Of a stretch of DNA of 64,000 nt, positions 10,771-23,400 are shown piece by piece; the first letter of the stretch is position 1; each line of letters starts with the position of its first letter. A model generated the notes under the pieces. The model made no database searches. It worked only from the letters and a program-made list of their open reading frames with translations, and was not told the origin of the DNA. Both the position numbers and the translations under genes were made by a program. Source of the stretch: Caenorhabditis elegans (Eukaryota > Nematoda > Chromadorea > Rhabditida > Rhabditidae). The stretch lies in contig NC_003283.11 of the NCBI RefSeq assembly GCF_000002985.6, positions 20,860,181-20,924,180 of the forward strand. The letters run 5' to 3'.

Positions 10771-13165
10771 GTAGTAAGGGGGAAAATAAAGATATGATGT
10801 ATAATACATTATTCTAAATCAAAAAATGATAATAATAATGATCGTTTACTTATCGGTAAGTTGGTAGAGGCAAGCCTGCACAGCCTAATTGTCAATACGT
10901 TTTCTTCGAATAAATAAAAAAATTCCATCAAATTGCTCATTGTTTATGAAATTATTTTAACGTTATTCGAAAATCAAAGTTTTTAAATGAAATAGTAGTC
11001 CGTGATCACTTTTTGACCAGTGAATCTGATCAATCTTTTTTTGTTGTTAAAATGCACATGTAGTGCAATATTGTGCCGTATTTACTCATGTCCAAACACA
11101 AATAAAGACACCATTTGAGTTGCTGAACACTTTGTCTGACACGAATAGCTCATTCAGTTGTTTGCACCCGACAGGTTTGGTTTCACATGATTTACACATG
11201 AGATACAGACGTTGCATACCATGTGCATTTTGATTGATGGAAAAACTGCCTGGGTCTTGCGGAATGGTTTGTATGTTAAGAAAAATTCATACTTTTTTTC
11301 AATAATATACCGTATTTTGTTTTTCAATGACAGAACCTACAACTAGTTCCTCGAATCTAGTTAATGACTCAACATGGAACACTTTAAAAACAATATATCA
11401 CAAAATTGAAATCGTTTATATTAAGAACACATTTAAATAGTGTTATTCAATAAAATGAGCTTGAGCTTGAAAACAGATTTTGTAGTCCGCGCCAGCAGAA
11501 CAATTTTCGACTATCTCACAGGTTCGAGGTTCATTTGCGGCCTTCTTCAAAGACACAATAGAATTATTTTTTTCCATAACTGCATATTTATAATAACAAA
11601 ATTTGTTTAAGAAAATTTTTTATACGTTGTGGCCTTGAAAAAGATTTGCATAGAAAAACACTGCTTGGTGTATTTTCAAAACGTGTAATTATAAAAAAAT
11701 AAAACGAGTTTCCAAGAAGTTTGGTTCAACTTCAAACGACGTGTTTGCACAAACTCTTGTACATATGTACATCTACCCAGACAACGTATTTCCAACAAAG
11801 AATCTCAAAAAGCTTTTGACTCAAGTTAAACAATATATCTAAAGCTTTGTTGCCCACTTCCATTAACTCATTCACTTCGTTTCCTTCCTTGTCCATGAAA
11901 TTCTCGAAGCTTTTTGCTTGTTTTTAGCTTCCACTCGGCTCCACTTAATCGACTTGAATTCTCATTTAATTGTGAATAGAGAGTATTTCCTTTTCACTAA
12001 AATAATTGAATCAGTAGTTGACTTGGATGCGTTTTTACTTGTTATCTGAAAACTTACTTGTGTCATTTGTGTCATTTTTACTGATATTTGTCTAACTTTG
12101 ACATAAAATGTGCACTAAATGAAATATTGCTGTTTCGAAAGGATAAGTCGCCAAGTATCCCTATGAAATTTTAAAAGTGTAGGAGTTCATTGAACCGAAA
12201 TTATACTCTTGTGAAATTTTTCAAGCACTGTTTTTTCACTTTTGAGTTTCGTTTGAGTTTTGAGTTTCACACAGGTGAAAAATATTATCTGAAACTTTTT
12301 GAAAAGGAAGTTTTTGAAAAAAAAAATACTGAAAAAAAAACTCTAATTGTTTCCAGGTCAACGAAAACCTAAAATCAAAAATAAACGCCCTAGAGTTGAT
12401 TTTGATTGAAAAAATATCCTGACAAGTTTTTAGAGACGTTTTTCAAGTCCACAGTGCTTCTATTTCTTGCAAAAATTAAAAAAAAAGACGTTCCAAAATT
12501 TAATTTGTTTTCACGTAGGAGGCAACAACTTTGAAACTTTCTTCGTTTGCTTATGTTATGTTTCAACTTTTTTTCAGCTTTGATTCAGTTTGTTTATAAT
12601 TTCTTTGGAAATAAGAAAATTGACTGCCATTCCTGCAAATTTATAAAAAAAATCTGAACTACCTTTTCTCTATCTAAGAAAAACAACGATGACTAATTGA
12701 TAAAATGACAATTTCGACCTAGATATCTGAAAATTTTCTAATATTTTTTTTTATTAATCTTCAAAAATACACTAATCAAATTGATATCTACAATTCTAAT
12801 GTAACTTTAAACCCTCTTGTCTTGCTTTCAAGAAAAACATATTTCTTAAATAATGCACCTAAAAATGTAGCTTCAATTTCACCACAAATGAGCGATCAGG
12901 TAAATTAAATCTATTCTCATAAGAATGTGAATTTGATAAAATACAACTTATATTTCCTGTCAGTAAAAATAATAACTGTTCTGACTGGTTGGTTATCCAG
13001 GTTGTCGACTAATCTGTGAAATATTTGTGTGAATGGTATAAAAGTGTTTAGAAGAAAAAATAGAGTAGTGTCTCATCTCTCGGTTCTCTCTACAAATCCT
13101 AATCAAATTGGTGGGGGACCCACATACTCTCCAGCCACCCCATCTCTTCGTTTTCCACCGAGTGA

Positions 13166-13166
<1 letters not shown>
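10771..13166. other. Gene-free stretch
   Basis: AT-rich with many homopolymer runs. I see no exon with matching splice sites, no RNA gene and no strong repeat. It is probably intergenic or far-upstream DNA of unc-80. Confidence 0.4.

Positions 13167-13220
<54 letters not shown>
13167..13220. repeat. (CA)n microsatellite
   Basis: About 27 CA dinucleotides with a single G interruption near the right end. The reading frame through it (a run of His-Thr) is an artefact. Confidence 0.95.
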
Positions 13221-13727
13221 TTCGATTATCGTCCACGTCTTCTTCGTTTTCTTTTGCTCTTTCTACTTTTGGCCGTTTTCGTAGACATCTTCTCCAAGTT
13301 TTTCAACGTTTTTTCCCCAAAAAACTCTCGTTCTCTCTTTGTTGGTTTTTCTCGAACTGCTCCTAAAAATATTTACATGTTTTGACCATCAACGGAATAT
13401 ATAAACTGTTTCGTATAGTGAAGTAAACTTGTCCATTCGTTTTACCAACATGCCATTCTCTACAGAGTAATCGTATGAAGGTAATAATAACACGTTCCAC
13501 TCAAAAAATCTGTTAGTTATTCAGAGTTTCGATGCAATTTCCAAAGAAATTTGGTGAACTAATGTACGTAAACGTATACTTTACGCACATATAATGAAAT
13601 TTTATGATTGTATGGTTAAAAAAGGTACAATAAATCTGAAAGTTTATTCTATACTTGTTGTTTTTGTAAGTTGAAAATTTCGTTGTTTATTTTTGTGCTA
13701 TCGTATTTTTTTGATAACACTCATTTT

Positions 13728-14224
13728 TTGTCACTCATAATTTTGGAAGTCGACGAAAAAAATGTTTTTCTACATTTTTATTTTTTAATTTTGTTTTAAT
13801 TATTCGTATCAGAACATTGTAGGGTACGGAACGAGAGTGCCAATGCCCCGTAAAATTACAAAAATGGGACAGCGGGACGTCCCGTTTTCGTGAAGAAATT
13901 GAAAACCAGGACAAATTCAAGTAAAATTGCAAAAAAAAAACTGCATGCTAGTCACCAATCTGCGTGAACTTAACTCTTGATACAAAACTCAAAAACAGAA
14001 ATTTAAAAGGTGAAGCAAAATCATGAGGGAAATTGTCCCGTTCCCGTGAAAAAAAAACAACTTTGACCTTAAATTAAAACTTTGACCTTAAAAACAAATC
14101 AAAACTTTGACCTTAAATTATGGAAAATCTAAAATTTTTTGGAGTGTTTTATTATGATATTCGGTTGTTTTGGATAATTAAAAGTGTATTTAGACAAAAT
14201 CCCCATTGACGCTAATCCACCTTT
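13728..14224. repeat. Family A palindromic repeat, divergent copy
   Basis: It carries the family A internal phrases (CACTCATAATTTTGGAAGTC; TATTATGATATTCGG) and a right end GACGCTAATCCACCTTTAG. An unrelated segment with GGGACAGCGGGACGTCCCG sits in the middle, so it may be two nested repeats. Confidence 0.5.
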
Positions 14225-14869
14225 AGTTATATATACATTTTTATTTTTTAAATATATAATATCATTCCAACTAGCTGATTTCATCCAACAATTACCATTA
14301 ATTATAATAAACCATGACCAATTTTCAAGAATCCAATACAAATTTTCCAATTTTGAATGCGTGTTGTCTGAATGTTGTTGTTTTTCGGATTAACATTTTC
14401 TCTCCATCTCCTTATGTTTCTTCATCTTTTTCCAACTTGCATTCAAAACACTTTGCTCATCTGAGAGTTGTGTGACAAGAAGAGCATCATGAGAAGTGCG
14501 AAAACTTGTCACTCAGCGTATACTAAAAAAAAAGACGAGAAGCATGTTTGTTTTGCGAGACTGGAAGAGAACAAGACAATTCCAAAGCTGTCGCTTTCAT
14601 ATGGTGTTCACAAAATGAAGGTTTTTGTGATACGCACTTTTCTCAGAAAATTTCTTTTGATAAATAAAATAAAATGCTATCTGAAGGTGAAGTATGGTTC
14701 ATAGGAAATTAAAAACTGTGCTAAAACCACCAAATATCATAGTAAAATTTCGAAACGTTGTACATACATACACTAAATTGTTTCAATAAATCTCAAAGTG
14801 CTAAATCTTCTGTGCAGTTACACTTTTTCCTGAGGTTTCGCATTAAAAAAAACTAGATGTTTCCAGATC

Positions 14870-15060
14870 ATTCTAGAAGTTTCCAAAATTTTCTAGAAGC
14901 CCCGCCAAAGATTATTTTCTCAGAAACTATAAATTTCCCGCCAAAATTTTTTTCTCAGAAAATTTGAATTTCCCGCCTGTTTTTTTTAAGAAAATTTGAA
15001 TTTCCCGGCACATTTTTTTTCAAAAAATTTGAATTTCCCGCCAATATTTTTGGGTCTCAT
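14870..15060. repeat. Tandem array of a ~38-bp AAATTTGAATTTCCCGCC unit
   Basis: Five degenerate units, each with (A)AATTTGAATTTCCCGCC followed by a T-run and CTCAGAA. The same unit occurs on the opposite strand at 45.34-45.44 kb in an intron of the synthetase gene. Confidence 0.75.
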
Positions 15061-15096
15061 CACGATGGGTCTCGCCACGATGGGTCTCACCACAAT
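15054..15096. repeat. 15-bp tandem repeat, three units
   Basis: GGGTCTCATCACGAT, GGGTCTCGCCACGAT and GGGTCTCACCAC follow one another, and then a CGGCAAATT-type repeat begins. Confidence 0.8.
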
Positions 15097-15718
15097 GTTA
15101 TATCTTGAAATTTACCGCACTCGGCAAATTTGACAAATCGCTTTTAAAAAAATTGCCGAACTCGGAAATTTTGGCGAATTCGCTGTTGTCGGTAAACCAG
15201 AAAATCACTGTTCAGAACCACCCAATTTTTTGCAAAGTATAGCTCACATTCTCAAAGCTTTAAACCTCCTCATCTATTTACTTTCATTTCTCAAATCAAT
15301 GCACAAAAAGTTCCGCTTTTTGTGCAAACTGGGGTCTTCGTCCGAAAAGAGGAGCACATACACCCTTTTCAATTCTCTCCAGAGAATTGACCCTTCTTTT
15401 GAAGAAGAAGAAGGAGCATCTCCTCTCAAACTAACACATCTAAACCACAGATATCCGCATATTGAGAGCTTTAGAATAGTCACCTCTGTAGACTTATAAA
15501 TTCAATTTTTATATTTTAATTGTTTTTTTAACCCATTGCGTGTTTATTATTTTTCACTTATATTAATTTTATATTAATTATGAATAGAAAATGTTGAACT
15601 CACTGATATTCATTAGAATTATGTTTTAAGAAAGCAGGTACTATTCAAAAATTTTTAAAAGCTTTTGTGAACTGATGGCATTTGTAATAGATTTTTTTTT
15701 AATGTACAAACATTGATT

Positions 15719-16212
15719 AAAGGTGCCGTAGTCTAATTTTTATTGCTTTATCAGACTCCAAATTGTCTGAAAACATCGAATTTCATAATGAAACTTCTTG
15801 AACACTTTTCAAAAAAAGTTACGGCCGCTCAAAAAATGACCTGAATTTAGGTAAAATTTGACCAACTTTTCAATGTCGTAGCGGCTGAAAACTAATTTTT
15901 CTTGAAATCACCATCTAATTTTGGGTATACCAGTTAATTATCTTGCGTTTTCAACTCGATTTAAACATTTTAAAGTTGATGGACGAAGATATTTAAAAAA
16001 TTTTTTGCCAAAACATTGGCAAGTTGGTCAAATATCTTGCGACATTGGATAGTTGGTTAAATTTCAAATTTTAACTAAATGTAGGTGACTTTCCGAGCTG
16101 CCATAACTCTTTTTGAGAAGTTTTCAAGAAGTTTCACTATGGAATTCGGTATTTTCAGACAATTCTGAGTCTAATAAAGCAATAAAAATATTCGACTACA
16201 CCACCTTTAGAT
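15719..16212. repeat. Palindromic MITE-like element, ~490 bp
   Basis: The left end GGTGCCGTAGTCTAATTTTT, with later phrases (CAGACTC, TTCATAATGAAACTTCTTGA, AGTTACGGC), is mirrored at the right (GCCATAACT, TCAAGAAGTTTCACTATGGA, GAGTCTAATAAAGC, CTACACCACC). A copy with similar terminal logic underlies the GGTGGAGTACC elements at 56.0 and 57.8 kb. Confidence 0.75.
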
Positions 16213-16383
16213 AAATACATTATTCCAAATTTTTCGAAGACGTTAATTGTAAAGCATCTATACCAAAACAAAATTCTGAAAAATTTATATTGATATTTGG
16301 TTTACTATGTACTAGCAGCATATACATGGTTCTCAACTATTGAAAAAAAAACATTTGGACATCAGTAATACATAGGATATACG

Positions 16384-16425
16384 TTGCGCCCAAGAAAACT
16401 TACAATGCTTTGGGCTTGGGCGCAA
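16384..16425. other. Small perfect stem-loop
   Basis: TTGCGCCCAAG and its exact inverse CTTGGGCGCAA are separated by about 19 bases. The stem is short; it could be a chance or structural element. Confidence 0.4.
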
Positions 16426-18400
16426 GGTAATTTCTATACTACTGATATTACCTTTAATGTTCTATAATACGATTCAGCAACTGGACAAATAGCACTTTCA
16501 AAGTTATATAGAATGAAGTTCCCAGAGCAAAGGCTTCAACTGGAATATTCAGATTGTAATGCTCTTCCAAACATATGTTCGTATGTGTTCTGAGGAACCC
16601 ATCATCATCATCATCGGTTTCTCTCACTCATCGTCTTTTTTCCTTCCGATTATTTACTTTTCCCTTCCTCACCCTTCTCTTTCTCTTCTAAATTGTATTC
16701 CACAACAGCTTTTCCCTTTTTTTCGTCTTCTTCTTTCAAAAGAAGGACCAGTTTCCTCTTTTTTCATTCTCTCAAAAACAACTGTGTGTGAAGTCCGTCT
16801 ACTACTAGTCATAGAAGATGTATCGTAAATCCATTAATAATTTGAAAAAAAGTTCTGGGCGTTCTTAAATTTGATAATGATCAAAAGATTCTGAATTAAT
16901 AGGGTGAAAACAACTAATGCACTACTTGACTTCAAAATCAGATTGCTTGCATACCGTCGCAGATATAGGGAAAGATTTTGCACTAAGAGGGGGAAATTTA
17001 CAAAATACAAGATATGATGAAGAAAAAAGTGCATTTTTTTAAACCTCTTCTTCTTCTTTTCGTGTCGTTTAGTTTTGGCTTCTAATTTCCGGAGATCGCG
17101 TTTCTTTCATTATTTTTCCTCACTCGTGTCACATCTTTAATTTCATTTTTTTAAGTCAACGCAAGTTTACTGAATTTCGAGAATTTAAAAAAATTCGAAA
17201 AGCAATGTTGTTTTGTTTATTTTTGAATCCACATTTTCATGAAGTTGTTTAAAACACCAGACAATTGTACACCAGACAATTGAATCCCTTTTTCAAATAC
17301 TTATTTGATTGACAAATTTTAACAGTCAGCAATTTTGGATTTCTGCGATTTTGTAAATTCTAATTTGCAATCACAAGTGACAAGTTTTCAAATTTCACTA
17401 CACTTTACTGAATGCAGGGAATTGACTGAAACAAGTAGTATACACCAGGGGTGCGCGTCAAATTTGCCGATTTTGCCGTTTGCCGAGCTCAGCAACTTTC
17501 GAAATTTACTGAACACATTAAAAATTTGACCATACAATTTTGCCCAAAACTATTCATTTTGACCTTTAAAAATTAGTAAAATGCCAAAAAATTGAGTTAT
17601 TTTTAGAACTTATTCAGAAACCAAATGTGTGTTAAGAATTCAGTAGTTTTGGTGCTCCTAAAAACACATAAAAATATAAAGTTATATAATTTTTTGTTCT
17701 CTAGAAAGTTGTGAATAAAATCTGTGTGGTTCAACTATATTTGAAAAATTCATTAGAATTTCATAGGCGCGAGAAGAAGGCATCATAATTAGAGACCACC
17801 CTGTACTTCAAGGCGTTCAAATTTACTATGGGACAATTTTTTGTTGTCATATTCAAGATCATCTAGGCTTGGCATATCAAAATGTTTTTCTGTAAGTTGT
17901 TCTGTTTGTTTCACTAAAAATCACTTGCACAAACCGCACTTGCCTTTTCCTTCATTTTGCCTCAAACTCCGAAGATGCACCAGTTTTAATTACCCATTCA
18001 AATTGACTTGTAGTTTGAAGTTTTTTTGCTATCATTTATTGCAAGGGAAGGGTAGCTCTGTTTTTAAAGGAGCATAATAAACATGCCAAATGCGAAATTT
18101 CCGATAAAATTGATAAAGTTCGATAAAATTCGATAACCGATAAAGATTTTTTTAATACAGCGAGATTTTTAATTCTAAATAAGAAGAATAACAATTTCAA
18201 AACAACAATTTCCACTAAAATACAAACTTTACAAAACCATTTTCTGAAATTGTTTAATATCTGATTTGAAAAGTCGGAAATATAATACTTTTTTTTCAAA
18301 AGTTGCATTTGGTTCAAGGGTGAGCCGAAAAAGCCTAACAAGAGATTTACCAGGGCTACTGGATGCGTTGATATCTCTTATAGTCTAAATTCAAGCCGTT
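16426..18400. other. Gene-free stretch with pyrimidine tracts
   Basis: It contains a long C/T-rich tract (about 16610-16760) and a small CGGCAAATT-type repeat near 17465. No supported exon. It is possibly part of the unc-80 upstream region. Confidence 0.4.
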
Positions 18401-18412
18401 CCGGGACTAGCG

Positions 18413-18484
18413 GCATGGCCGATTTAAGCGACCTCTTGGGTGACAGTGCTAGACCACTACCACTTAACCATCCGTGCTTCCTTT
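18413..18484 (-). pseudogene. tRNA-like sequence (degenerate tRNA or tRNA-derived repeat)
   Basis: On the minus strand, TGGTTAAGTGGTA matches a pol III A-box, and GGTCGCTTAAATCGG lies where a B-box would be but is degenerate. No clean acceptor stem or T-arm forms. Most likely a decayed tRNA or SINE-like fragment. Confidence 0.3.
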
Positions 18485-19850
18485 TCTAAAATCACCTCAC
18501 CAGAACAATATAAATCTCTCATAAATATATTTTATTTTCTGATTTATTTGTAGCGAGGAAAAAGCTCATGGCACTATTCGTTAATCTTTCCGGTGCTCGG
18601 TGTCTCATTTTTGGGTAATTTACGGAATAACAATTTTTTAATCAATTTAAAAAGCGTTGAGTTTGGCAAAAAATAAATGACTACGATTCAGGAATGATAC
18701 ACAAAGAAATTGAGATTTGATGAAAGTTGAATGTAAACTTTAAAAACGGATTTCTTGATTTTTCCCTCCTTTTCCCTACTCCTCATCTTTTCTCCCTTTT
18801 TTCTTTTTATTCTCTCATGATTTTTGTGTGTTTTCCGTTTTTTGCAAACATGCATATTATAGTACTGTTCCTTTTCACGTCCCCAAGAGAGCGTAATAAA
18901 TTAAATCAAATTAAATTAAAATTTGTTCATTTCAAATGATTCAATTAAAATAATTGCGCTTGTTTAAGCTATTACCTCTAAAAACATCCCTATTTATTCC
19001 CTAAAAGATCTAAAAAGCTATTTCTCAAACGACAAAAGTAGAGAAAAGAAAAAGCGGTTAGCTTACTTGTACTAATGTAAAAAAATGTCCTCGTAAATCA
19101 GTTTTCCTCAAGTAATTATTTGACGTCGAGCATTTCTTTTCTACTCGTAAAACTTTTTTATTTTCCTTCACTTTATTCCCATTCCCAATGTCTGTATGTG
19201 TATCCGTTTGTCTCCATTTCTTTTCGTTCTCTCTCTCTTTTTTTCTCAATTGCTTCTCTTGTTCACTGCTGCTCCCCCTTTTTACATCCCTACCCCATAT
19301 TGGTTATATCCATGTTTTCTGCGTCTCCAACCTATTTCAATTTTTTTTACTCTTCATCTCTGCATCTCTGCCTCTTAAATTCACAGTGGTCCCTCTAAAG
19401 AGTCCCTATAGGCGTTTCTCTCCTTCTAGCAGCACCCAACAGCTCTTCCAACGACAGCTCCCCGAAGAACCATTGAAGAGTTTAGACACCGCCTCTTTTA
19501 TTCGTATTCTTATTCGTTTGTTTTTTCTTCATTCTTTCTTCATTGACTAGAAGAATCTTCATCGTGAAACTTTTCCAAAATCCGCATAGTCGCTTTTCTA
19601 ATATTCAATTCAAATCAGCAATGTGATGGTTATATTTTTTGAAAACAGTGGATCTGTCCGAAAATTATAAAGAATGCATGTTCGATACTTACAGCACGAA
19701 CACACAGGCACTGTCCAACTTCTTCTTATGCCTCTTTCTACGGCGGCTTCATTTAAGAGTGCTAAATGGTATGTTTAAGTAGCAATACAAACAAAAAAAA
19801 ACAGGCACCGGATCGCCCAAAATCCAGAAAAACAGGCGCTGAACATGTAG
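18485..19850. other. Gene-free stretch, pyrimidine-rich
   Basis: Strongly C/T-biased sequence at about 18760-18850 and 19120-19420 on the plus strand gives long Ser/Phe/Leu frames that I regard as composition artefacts. This is typical of C. elegans promoter or first-intron DNA. The unknown first exon of unc-80 may lie in this region or nearby. Confidence 0.4.
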
Positions 19851-19861
19851 CTTAATCCTGT

Positions 19862-20052
19862 TCGCCACGTGGTGCCAAAGTGCCCCATTTTGGTTTGATC
19901 TTCGAAAAATTCGGGAGAAGAGACGCAGACTTCTCAACTGATTTTGCATGGTTAAGAGTGTGCTGACGTCATATTTTCCGGGGAAAAAATTCCCTCATTT
20001 TTTGTAGATCAAACCGCAAAGAGACAGCCTGACACCACGTAGTTCGCCAGGA
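19862..20052. repeat. Inverted-repeat element, CACGTGGTG family
   Basis: The left end CCACGTGGTGCCAAAGTG and right end GCCTGACACCACGTAG are inverted. The interior phrase TTTTTGTAGATCAAACCG recurs (inverted) at 28.05-28.2, 28.43-28.5 and 57.92-57.98 kb. Confidence 0.65.
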
Positions 20053-20377
20053 CTACTAACACAAAATTTTCAAAAAATGCCAAACTTTCGATGGCGTTGA
20101 GTTTTTAGATTTTTGAAAATTTCCCCCATTGATGCTACTATGCCTTCAAAAGAAAACTTAGGCACTCAATAAAATGTTCAACATCATATTCCCAACTTCA
20201 TAAATTCTTTTCCTAAAATTCCCATTAGACCGAAAATATCAAATTACAATTTTCCGTTGTCTTTAAATTTTATTCCCCACATAAAAAATGTTTGAGATAC
20301 ATTTTCTGTGATAATCTATCTCATTTAGACCTTTTTGACAAAAGTTGTCAAAAAAGGCACATTCAATAAACGTTTAT

Positions 20378-20424
20378 AATGTATGCAAAAATGTGGCTAC
20401 GGCACCACATTTTTTGCATACATT
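20378..20424. other. Near-perfect 20-bp stem-loop just upstream of unc-80 coding exon
   Basis: AATGTATGCAAAAATGTGG and CCACATTTTTTGCATACATT pair with one bulged base around an 8-nt loop CTACGGCA. It lies 58 bases upstream of the first recognisable unc-80 exon. It could be a tiny palindromic repeat, a pre-miRNA-like hairpin or a 5'UTR structure. Confidence 0.5.
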
Positions 20425-20481
20425 TAACTTTTGGTTGCGATCGAAAAATGTGAAGCAACATCATAAAAAAATAATTTCTAG

Positions 20482-23400
20482 GACCGAAGAGGAGGGAGAA
20501 GAAGAATGTGATTCAGTGCCATTGCCGATTCAAACCTTTCTCTGGAGACAAACAAAGTAAGCTAATTCGAATTTGTGGATAAAAATTATAAGTTTCAGTC
20601 CTTTTCTTGGCGATAAAATAGGAAAGCTCCATGAAGCATCTTGTGTGGTACGTTTTTTTTGCATATTTTTTCCAAACAAAAACGGTAGTCTTATAAAAAT
20701 TTATATAATCCCATTTACCACGGCGTTAAAACTCTGCTCCGTAGTCCCATCAAATGCGTCCCTGGGGCAATATTTTAAGCTTTATGTTTTTGCACCAATT
20801 CCTCTAAGTCACTACCAAACCCACAACACAAGTGGGCTCTCTACCCCGCCCACTCTGCATCTCATGGCTTTATATGTGCCTACTTGACGCGAGTGTATGG
20901 ACTCTGAACACGCTGAAGTGTAACCAGAAATCATGTCAAGCGGAAATTATTGACTGGAAATCCGGGATATTGCAACCTCAAGTGGTTTTATAGAAAAAAG
21001 AAAAACACAAAAATTTTGGATTTAAAACATTTCAGAGATTTCACCAGTAATTAATTGCAGACATTTGAACGTGTTGTTGTCCAAAATATTCTTCATGGAT
21101 TGTCTCCTTCACTGAGTAATGCACTTGCCAGTGTATCTAGATGGAAATTAGTTCGAGCCGCGTTACCGCACGTTATACAGGTAAGCTATAGAAAAAGTTA
21201 TTTTTTAAAAAAATGCATTGTTTAGTGTTGCGGATCGTTGCTTTTAGCAAACGTTGGTGAAAAGAAGCTCCCAACCTCCCTCCAAAAAATTCTGTATATA
21301 TTGCACTGGATGTTAATTGATTCATCGTCTGAATGCATAGAAAATGCAAGTACCAAGGTATGTTAAGAAAATCTAGGGCTTCCATGTGGGCGCCGGTAAG
21401 GCGCCTTCGCCGACCGGTAAGTCGCCTCAAACAGACTCTCGCCTCCACTAATGCTACAACGTATCCACATGTATAGTGCGGCGCGTAACCCCAAACGTGT
21501 CGGCCGCTTTCAAATCACCACCTTCACTGCAACTTTTTTCGAACGAGGGCCGAGAAAAAATGCGAAAAATCGGTGTTTGCACACAATACACCGCATTTTA
21601 CGACATTTTGTACTTGCTTTGTTTTCTTGTGTTTTTCACCGATTTTTCCGTTTTTTCTTATTAAAACTGATAAATAAATATTTTTGTTAATGCTAAAATA
21701 ATTTCCAGATGAAAAAATTGTGAATTCAGTCGGCAAGTAGCGGTAAAATTGGTCAATGTAATATGATGGATTACGGGAATAAAAAACCCAAACTTTTTCC
21801 CAAACATGACACATATGCTGTTTAGATGCTAAAAGTACCTGATTATCATAACGAGACCGCTGAAAAAGTTTTGAGATTTTCAAAATTCAACTTTTTTTGT
21901 GAAAAAGTCGAGATTTTGGCACAAAATGTTGAATTATGAAAATCTCAAAACTTTTTTAGCGGTCTCGTTATGAAAATCAGGTACTTTTAGCATCTAAACA
22001 GCATATGTATCATGTTTGGGAAAAAGTTTGGGTTTTTTATTCCCGTAATCCATCATATTACATTGACCACTTTTACCGCTACTTGCCGACTGAATTCACA
22101 ATTTTTTCACTTGGAAATTGTTTTAGCATCTGCAAAAAATATTTATTTATAAGTTTTGATAAGAAAAAACGGATAAAATCGGTGAAAAACGAAAGAAAAC
22201 ACGCAGAAAACAAAGCAAGATAAATGACCGCTGAAAATTGTCGGGGACTCGGCCATGGCCTAGAAACCTTTTTTCCTCGTCCCTCGTTCGAAAAAAGTTG
22301 CAGTGACATTTCGCACTACGTTGCGCAAAACAGCGTTGAACAATTATAGTGTGCGGCAACCGGCAACCGAGTTTTATTTTTTGGAATCGGCAACTTCGGC
22401 AATTGCCGGTTGCCGAATATTTTGGAGTTCGGCAACTTTGGCAATTGCCGGTATCCGAAAATCCCGGTTGCCGCACAGCCCTGGTGTGCAGCCGTAAATC
22501 CACACTACGTAAACACCGGAGTTTACGGCAAATTGCACAACGCTGCGCCGCTCTCACATGAAGGCCTCAGAAAAATCCCATTATTCCACTTTGTCGGAAT
22601 AGGTGTGCATGAAAATTTACGTTTTCAGGATGATCGATCTGTTTGTCAGTCAAGAACTCAAGGCCTTTTTAACATCTCCTCAATTCAATTGTTTATCTAC
22701 CTGATCGCACCGCTAGCCGATGTGATATCAGAAGAAGAAGTAGTGGATAACATTCGTCTTGAATCGGGACTAAAAGTTTGGCAAGCAATTTGGCAATTCC
22801 GCCAACCTGATGTTTGGTGTTTTTCGGCTCCTGTGAAACAGAGACGAGATGAACTACCTCAGATCACATTTGCTAGAAGGCAAAATCCGGCGCAATTAGA
22901 CACGCAGGGAATATATTTGGGAAAAGATGAAAATACAGTAAGAAGGCCAAGTATAGTACCACCACCGAAACCTCCACGAACTGATGTTACTGTTTTGAAT
23001 GAGAAGCGAAAGTTAGAAGAGGAGAAGATGAAAATGAAAGAAGACTATGTTGCAATTGAAATTGAAGCTCCTTCACTAAAACCGAATGATTTATTGATTG
23101 ATATGTCACAAGGTGTTCGAAACAAGGAATTTGAGCGAACAAGTTCAATTGTCAGAAGCGTCAGCGAATACAAGACAAATCTTTGTGGTCAAAAAGAAAA
23201 ACTTGCAACAGTATCAAAAAGCCGAACAAGTGACGCATTTGATTCGAGTCCAAGTAAGTGTGGAGCAGTAGCGTTTCAGAATGACTTTGCATTAAAGGTG
23301 GAGTGGCGGCAGTGGGGAAAATCTTAGAAGTTACTCCTATGGCGTCAAAATGACCGAATATCATGCTAAAACTTCTCAAACATTTTATGAATTTTTTAAA

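Noticed and set aside
13029..13385. 118-codon frame with a His-Thr run
   Set aside because: It spans a (CA)n microsatellite and low-complexity pyrimidine tract, with no splice or homology support.
19120..19550. Overlapping Ser/Phe/Leu-rich frames
   Set aside because: The frames reflect a C/T-rich tract on the plus strand; several are open at once, as expected from composition alone.
22410..22628. Open frame upstream of the unc-80 exon beginning at 22629
   Set aside because: The reading is continuous but lies in a nested repeat, and a TTTTCAG acceptor precedes 22629. Conserved UNC-80 sequence begins only there.
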